A stretch of DNA of 64,000 nt from Hymenobacter sp. DG01 (GTDB lineage: Bacteria; Bacteroidota; Bacteroidia; Cytophagales; Hymenobacteraceae): NCBI RefSeq assembly GCF_006352025.1, contig NZ_CP040936.1:3102001-3166000 (forward strand), in the 5' to 3' direction. Position numbers and translations under genes: made by a program. Positions within the stretch are counted from its first letter, which is position 1; each line of letters opens with the position of its first letter. A model generated the notes under the pieces. It did not search any database, was not told the DNA's origin, and worked only from the letters and a program-made list of their open reading frames with translations. Below, piece by piece: positions 60,113 to 64,000 of the stretch.

Positions 60113-62023
60113 ATGCAGCGTCTATTTTTTAGTTTTTTTCTGCTTTGCGTTGCATGTACGTGTACGACAGTAGTAGCCCAGACTGCTCCGGAAACGAACC
60201 TGCTGCGTCAGTTACGCGCTCAACCCTCCGATACCGGCCGGGTGCGGCTGCTTAATGCCCTGTGCTACGAGCTGCACGATAACGCTCCCACCCGAGCATT
60301 GCGCTACGGCGAGCAAAGCGTGGCCCTGGCCCGCAGCATTCAGGACCAGCGCGGCCTGCTGCGGGGCCTGCTCAACCTGGGCAGCTGCTACGCCAACCTG
60401 GCCGATGGTCCGTATGCCCTTCAGCTGCAGCAGGAAGCCCTGCGGCTGGCCCGCCAGCTCAATGACCCTGACGGCATTGTGCGCAGCTATGCCAGCATGG
60501 GCGGGGTGTACCACGAGCGGAATGATACGGCCGCGGCCTTGCTCAACTACCGCCGGGCCCTGGAGCTGGCCTATGAGCCGGGCGTACGGGTACGCACCCA
60601 ACTCATGCTGTTCGGCAACTTGGGCAACCTGTACTTTTACCTGCGCCGACGGCCCGAGGGACTGGTATTTATCCGGCGAGCCCTGCAACTGTCCCGCCGT
60701 ACCGGCGACCGGGCCGGCGAGTCGCTCTACTTGGCCGATCTGGGCTCCTTTTACCTGCAGATGGATCAGCTGGAAACGGCCGAGGGGCTGTTGCGCCAAG
60801 CCGTAACCCTGGTAGAAACCCTGAACCACCACCGCTTCGAAGCCGGACACCTAGAGCTGCTGGCTACGGTGCTGCTAGTAAAAGGCGAGCTGGACGAGGC
60901 CGAGGAGCTCACGCGCCGGGCCCTGGGGCTGGCCCGCCGCATCAACTACCAGGAGCGCGTGCTGGATGCCTACAACTTAATGGCCGAAATCAACGCCAGC
61001 CGGAACCGGTTTGAGCAGGCATTTGAGTGGCAGAGCCGCTTTCGGGACCTGAATGACAGCCTGAACAGCCGCTCCCGCGTGCAAACCCTCACGGCCCTGC
61101 AAACCCGCTTTGAAACCGCCGAAAAGGAAAGTCAGATCCGGCAGCTTATGGAGCGCAGCCGTAGCGCCCAGCAGCGCACCCGCGCCTTGTGGGGCACCAT
61201 TGCGGCGCTGTTGCTGGGCCTGGGCGGGGTAGGCCTGCTCTATGTAAAGCTCCGCCGGAGCCGGGCGGCCCTAGCGGCCAACCACCGGTTTCTGGAAGAG
61301 GCCTCACGGGAGCTCCGCCAGCTGGCCGCCTCCAAAGACCGTCTGTACGCCATTGTGGCCCACGACCTGCGCGGTCCGGTTACCTCCTTCGCGGGCGTTA
61401 CGGAGCTGATTGACTTCTACCTCAAGCGTGGCGACGAGCAGGGCCTGCGCCGGCTCCCGGATTTGGTACGGCAATCAGCCCACCAGCTCAACCACCTGCT
61501 CGACAACCTGTTGAACTGGGCCGTAAGCCAGACCGGGGAGCTGGCCTTCCGGCCCGAGCGCCTGCCTATAGATGCTCTGTTCAGCCAGACAGGGCAGTTG
61601 TACGCTAACACAGCCGAGGCCAAGCAGATAACGCTGGAGTTTGATGCAGCGCAGGATCTGGCCGTGTGGGCCGATGCTCACATGACTCAAACGGTGCTGC
61701 GCAACCTGGTGGGCAATGCCCTGAAGTTCACCCCGGCGGGCGGCACCATCTGCTTGTCGGCGGAGGCGCTGCCGGGCTCCGGCGTGCGCCTGAGCGTGAC
61801 CGATACGGGCCCCGGCATGGAAGCCTCCCAAGTGGCATCCCTGCTTACAGATGCCGGCCCCAGTGCTCCGCTCCGGCGTGGTCCCCGCTCCGGCACGGGC
61901 CTGGGCCTGCTGCTGTGCCGGGCCTTTATGCAGCGGCAAGGGGGTAGCCTCGACATCCGGAGCACGCCCGGGCAGGGAACTACGGTGGCTATTACCCTGC
62001 CAGCGGCCCGCACCGGCGGGTAA
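60113..62023 (+). CDS. TPR-containing sensor histidine kinase
   Basis: A 636-residue membrane histidine kinase. ATG 60113 (MQRLFFSFFLLCVACTCTTV) gives a signal peptide ending near VVAQ; an earlier TTG at 60077 is unlikely. The periplasmic part (about 30-350) is a TPR array (GLLRGLLNLGSCYANLADGP, MLFGNLGNLYFYLRRRPEG). One membrane helix follows (ALWGTIAALLLGLGGVGLLY). The kinase has the H-box IVAHDLRGPVTSF with His near 417, N box LRNLVGNALKFT, and DTGPGM and GTGLGLLL. No response regulator is adjacent. Confidence 0.92.
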   Translation: MQRLFFSFFLLCVACTCTTVVAQTAPETNLLRQLRAQPSDTGRVRLLNALCYELHDNAPTRALRYGEQSVALARSIQDQRGLLRGLLNLGSCYANLADGPYALQLQQEALRLARQLNDPDGIVRSYASMGGVYHERNDTAAALLNYRRALELAYEPGVRVRTQLMLFGNLGNLYFYLRRRPEGLVFIRRALQLSRRTGDRAGESLYLADLGSFYLQMDQLETAEGLLRQAVTLVETLNHHRFEAGHLELLATVLLVKGELDEAEELTRRALGLARRINYQERVLDAYNLMAEINASRNRFEQAFEWQSRFRDLNDSLNSRSRVQTLTALQTRFETAEKESQIRQLMERSRSAQQRTRALWGTIAALLLGLGGVGLLYVKLRRSRAALAANHRFLEEASRELRQLAASKDRLYAIVAHDLRGPVTSFAGVTELIDFYLKRGDEQGLRRLPDLVRQSAHQLNHLLDNLLNWAVSQTGELAFRPERLPIDALFSQTGQLYANTAEAKQITLEFDAAQDLAVWADAHMTQTVLRNLVGNALKFTPAGGTICLSAEALPGSGVRLSVTDTGPGMEASQVASLLTDAGPSAPLRRGPRSGTGLGLLLCRAFMQRQGGSLDIRSTPGQGTTVAITLPAARTGG

Positions 62024-62069
62024 GTCCGGCACGCGTTCCTACTGGCAAAGTCTGCATCTTTGCAGGGTT

Positions 62070-62849
62070 ATGCTGCAACTTCACTTTCGCGAAATGGGGC
62101 AGGGCGCCCCGCTGGTTATCCTGCACGGCCTGTTTGGCACCCTCGACAACTGGCAGACGCTGGCCCGGCGCTGGGCCGAGGCCGGCCACCGCGTTATTGT
62201 GGTCGATTTACGCAACCACGGCCGCTCGCCCCACGCCCCGGAGCACACCTACGCCCTCATGAGCCAGGATGTGCTGGGCCTGTTCAACCAGCTCCAGCTC
62301 GGCCCTGATACGACCCTGATGGGCCACAGCATGGGCGGCAAGGTGGCCATGCGCTTCGCCCTCGACTACCCCCAGCAGCTGGGCAAACTCGTGGTGGTGG
62401 ACATTGCCCCGCGCTTTTCCGACATGCGCCACCAGGATGAAATTGTGGCCGGCCTGAACGCCGTGCCCTTGGCCGCCCTGGAAAACCGTCAGCAGGCTGA
62501 CGAAGCTTTAGCTCAGTACATCCGGCAGGTAGATGTGCGCCAGTTTCTGCTTAAAAACCTCTACCGCCGCGACGACAACTCCTTTGCCTGGCGCCCCAAT
62601 CTGGCGGTGCTGACCGCCGAAATGGAGGACATCGGGGCCGAAATTAGCGCCGAGCAACCCTTCCTGAAGCCAACCCTATTTATCCGGGGCGGCAAATCGG
62701 ACTACGTGACTACCGAGGACAAGCTCTACGGCATCCCAACGCTGTTCCCGAACTCGCAGGTAGAGACCGTAGTGGACGCGGGCCACTGGGTGCACGCCGA
62801 AAAGCCGGAGGAAGTTTTCGGGTTGGTGAAGGCCTTCATTGAACAATAA
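62070..62849 (+). CDS. Alpha/beta hydrolase, YbfF-like esterase
   Basis: A 259-residue soluble esterase from ATG 62070 (MLQLHFREMGQGAPLVILHG); the upstream open frame from 61851 overlaps the kinase gene and is not coding. Motifs: ILHGLFGTLDNWQTLARRW, DLRNHGRSPH, the nucleophile in LMGHSMGGKVAMRFAL, and the His in VVDAGHWVHAEKPEEV. These match the YbfF family of short-chain acyl esterases. The substrate is unknown. The RsmI-like gene follows after 11 bases, suggesting a common transcript. Confidence 0.92.
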   Translation: MLQLHFREMGQGAPLVILHGLFGTLDNWQTLARRWAEAGHRVIVVDLRNHGRSPHAPEHTYALMSQDVLGLFNQLQLGPDTTLMGHSMGGKVAMRFALDYPQQLGKLVVVDIAPRFSDMRHQDEIVAGLNAVPLAALENRQQADEALAQYIRQVDVRQFLLKNLYRRDDNSFAWRPNLAVLTAEMEDIGAEISAEQPFLKPTLFIRGGKSDYVTTEDKLYGIPTLFPNSQVETVVDAGHWVHAEKPEEVFGLVKAFIEQ

Positions 62850-62860
62850 GCGGCAGGCAC

Positions 62861-63568
62861 GTGAAAGGCACACTCTACCTCATTCCTACCGTGCTGGCCG
62901 AGGACACGGCGGCCCAGGTGCTACCCCCGCAGGTGGCGGCCCAGGTAGCTGGTCTGTCGTATTTCTTGGTAGAAAACGCCCGTACGGCGCGGCGCTTCAT
63001 CAAGAGCGTGGCCCCGCAGCAGGTAATTGAGGAGCTGCGCGTCAGCGTCATCGACAAGGACAGCACCGAAGCTCAGATTCAGGCGGCCCTGGCCCCGGTA
63101 GCGGCCGGCCAGCACGCCGGGGTTATTTCTGAGGCGGGCTGCCCCGGCATTGCCGACCCAGGCGCTGAGCTGGCCCGGCGGGCCCACCAATTGGGTATTC
63201 GGGTGGTGCCACTGGTGGGGCCTTCCTCTCTCCTGCTGGCCCTGATGGCTTCGGGTATGAACGGACAGAGCTTTGCTTTTCATGGGTATTTGCCCATTGA
63301 GCGGGCCAAGCGGGTGGCTGCCCTCAAGAAGCTGGAGCAGCAGGCCCTGCAGCAGCACCAGACCCAGTTGTTCATCGAAACGCCCTACCGTAACCTACCG
63401 CTGCTGGAAGATTTGCTCCAGACCCTGCACCCCGGCACGCGGCTATGCGTAGCCGCCAGCCTCACCGCCGAAAACGAGTTTGTGCGCACGGATACCATAG
63501 CCGGCTGGAAGAAAGCTGCTCTACCCGACATTCATAAGCAGCCCGCGGTTTTCCTGATTGGCCACTAG
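62861..63568 (+). CDS. SAM-dependent methyltransferase, RsmI/tetrapyrrole-methylase family
   Basis: A 235-residue methyltransferase of the tetrapyrrole-methylase fold, starting at GTG 62861 (V-KGTLYLIPTVLAEDTA). Family features: LYLIPTVLAEDTAAQVLPPQ, GVISEAGCPGIADPGAELAR, and the SAM-binding VVPLVGPSSLLLALMASGMN. RsmI methylates the ribose of C1402 in 16S rRNA. The protein is shorter than E. coli RsmI and lacks its C-terminal helical extension, so it could be the RsmI-like Bacteroidota paralogue with another RNA target. A terminator follows. Confidence 0.88.
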   Translation: MKGTLYLIPTVLAEDTAAQVLPPQVAAQVAGLSYFLVENARTARRFIKSVAPQQVIEELRVSVIDKDSTEAQIQAALAPVAAGQHAGVISEAGCPGIADPGAELARRAHQLGIRVVPLVGPSSLLLALMASGMNGQSFAFHGYLPIERAKRVAALKKLEQQALQQHQTQLFIETPYRNLPLLEDLLQTLHPGTRLCVAASLTAENEFVRTDTIAGWKKAALPDIHKQPAVFLIGH

Positions 63569-63575
63569 ATCAACC

Positions 63576-63624
63576 AAAACAGAAAAGGCCCGCTGAACTG
63601 AGTTCAGCGGGCCTTTTCTGTTTT
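63576..63624. terminator. Bidirectional terminator between the RsmI-like gene and feoB
   Basis: Twenty-three-base perfect arms around a TGA loop, ending in A and T runs. It separates the two convergent genes and shares the AACAGAAAAGGCC core with the terminator at 42366-42428. Confidence 0.9.
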
Positions 63625-63633
63625 GAGCAAAGC

Positions 63634-64000
63634 TTATTTCAGGAGTTGGTACACCAGCAGGGAGGAAACGTAGGCCAGTCCCGTCATGTAAAACATCTGG
63701 AGCAGGGGCCACTTCCAGCCTTTTGTTTCGCGGTAGGTGGCAGCCAGCGTGCTCATGCACTGCATGGCAAACACATAGAACACCAGCAACGAGAAGGCGC
63801 GGGCCGGCGTGAAAAACGGCTGCCCGTTTTCATCTTTTTCCGTGGCCAGCTTCTGCTGCACTGTGAGTTCGGTAGCATCCTGTCCAACGCTGTAAATTGT
63901 GCTGATAGTGCCCACGAACACTTCGCGGGCGGCAAAGGAGGTAAGTAGGGAAATACCGATTTTCCAGTCGAAGCCCAATGGGCGGATAGCCGGCTCGATG
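63634..64000 (-). CDS. feoB: Ferrous iron transport protein B, C-terminal part
   Basis: The last 122 or so residues of FeoB, running off the right edge; no start is visible. The frame reads PAIRPLGFDWKIGISLLTSF, AAREVFVGTISTIYSVG and VFYVFAMQCMSTLAATYRET, the highly conserved final membrane segments and gate region of FeoB. The C-terminus ends in a helix (AYVSSLLVYQLLK). FeoB imports Fe2+ across the inner membrane; the missing N-terminal part should carry the G domain. Confidence 0.95.
   Translation of the reverse strand, partial: IEPAIRPLGFDWKIGISLLTSFAAREVFVGTISTIYSVGQDATELTVQQKLATEKDENGQPFFTPARAFSLLVFYVFAMQCMSTLAATYRETKGWKWPLLQMFYMTGLAYVSSLLVYQLLK

Noticed and set aside
61851..62069. Upstream extension of the YbfF-like hydrolase
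   Set aside because: It overlaps the histidine kinase ATPase domain in another frame; the family N-terminus starts at 62070.
1..64000. tRNA, rRNA, CRISPR arrays, IS elements or prophage genes
   Set aside because: No cloverleaf, conserved rRNA stretch, repeat-spacer pattern, transposase or phage gene was recognised. Short or diverged RNA genes could be missed by eye.

Overview
The window looks like chromosomal DNA from a GC-rich gliding or T9SS-type member of the Bacteroidota, most likely a Hymenobacter-like member of the Cytophagales. The evidence is gldD, two DUF6089/PorG-like outer-membrane proteins, TonB proteins with the Bacteroidota N-terminal signature, the HU-mutY-ssb-gldD gene order, lack of obvious Shine-Dalgarno sites, and promoters of the TTTG-N19-TAnnTTTG type (best case upstream of HU, 5659-5689). 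The genus is an inference from protein style and base composition. I see no prophage, IS element, CRISPR array, rRNA or tRNA.

Layout. 1-5.7 kb: the 5' part of a hybrid histidine kinase, RNase E/G, a 29-residue basic COX24/bS22-like ribosomal peptide, a membrane TPR protein and HU. 5.7-10.4 kb: mutY, ssb, gldD and recG. 10.4-12.7 kb: a tiny exported protein, an AT-rich gap and an exported protein of unknown function. 12.7-21.3 kb: a fatty-acid beta-oxidation block on the minus strand (acyl-CoA dehydrogenase, thiolase, a small Cys-pair protein, a hydroxyacyl-CoA dehydrogenase/enoyl-CoA hydratase fusion, a MarR regulator, and an acyl-CoA ligase). 21.5-25.1 kb: an arginase-fold protein, a cytochrome-b5-like protein, MurQ, a conserved acidic protein and two tiny lipoproteins. 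25.3-29 kb: der, era and hemH.

29-35 kb: a PRC-barrel protein, an anchored A/P-rich protein, a DUF389 membrane protein, a cysteine desulfurase, glmM and mazG. 35.3-42.4 kb: an envelope energy block (ExbB, two ExbD, two TonB, a small membrane protein, a PstS-like lipoprotein and an exported TPR protein). 42.4-53.4 kb: RluA synthase, two OmpH/Skp chaperones, BamA, UppS, two PorG-like proteins, NAD kinase, a BamA/TamA-like barrel and a CBS protein; this is an outer-membrane biogenesis locus. 53.5-56.1 kb: an alpha/beta hydrolase, a PabA/TrpG glutaminase, CvpA and YqeY. 56.4-63.6 kb on the plus strand: pdxJ, the selenouridine pair mnmH-selD, a membrane protein, a TPR histidine kinase, an esterase and an RsmI-like methyltransferase. 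The window ends in the 3' part of feoB.

Most of the content is core housekeeping with strong hairpin terminators between convergent genes. The less expected signals are at DNA level: an octamer GGGGGTAG seen at least 23 times on both strands, in several reading frames and between genes; a 180-bp element with 16-bp inverted ends at 12524-12703; a second imperfect inverted repeat at 14717-14816; a 14-bp motif shared upstream of the MarR gene and the acyl-CoA dehydrogenase; and a promoter box almost touching the mazG start codon.
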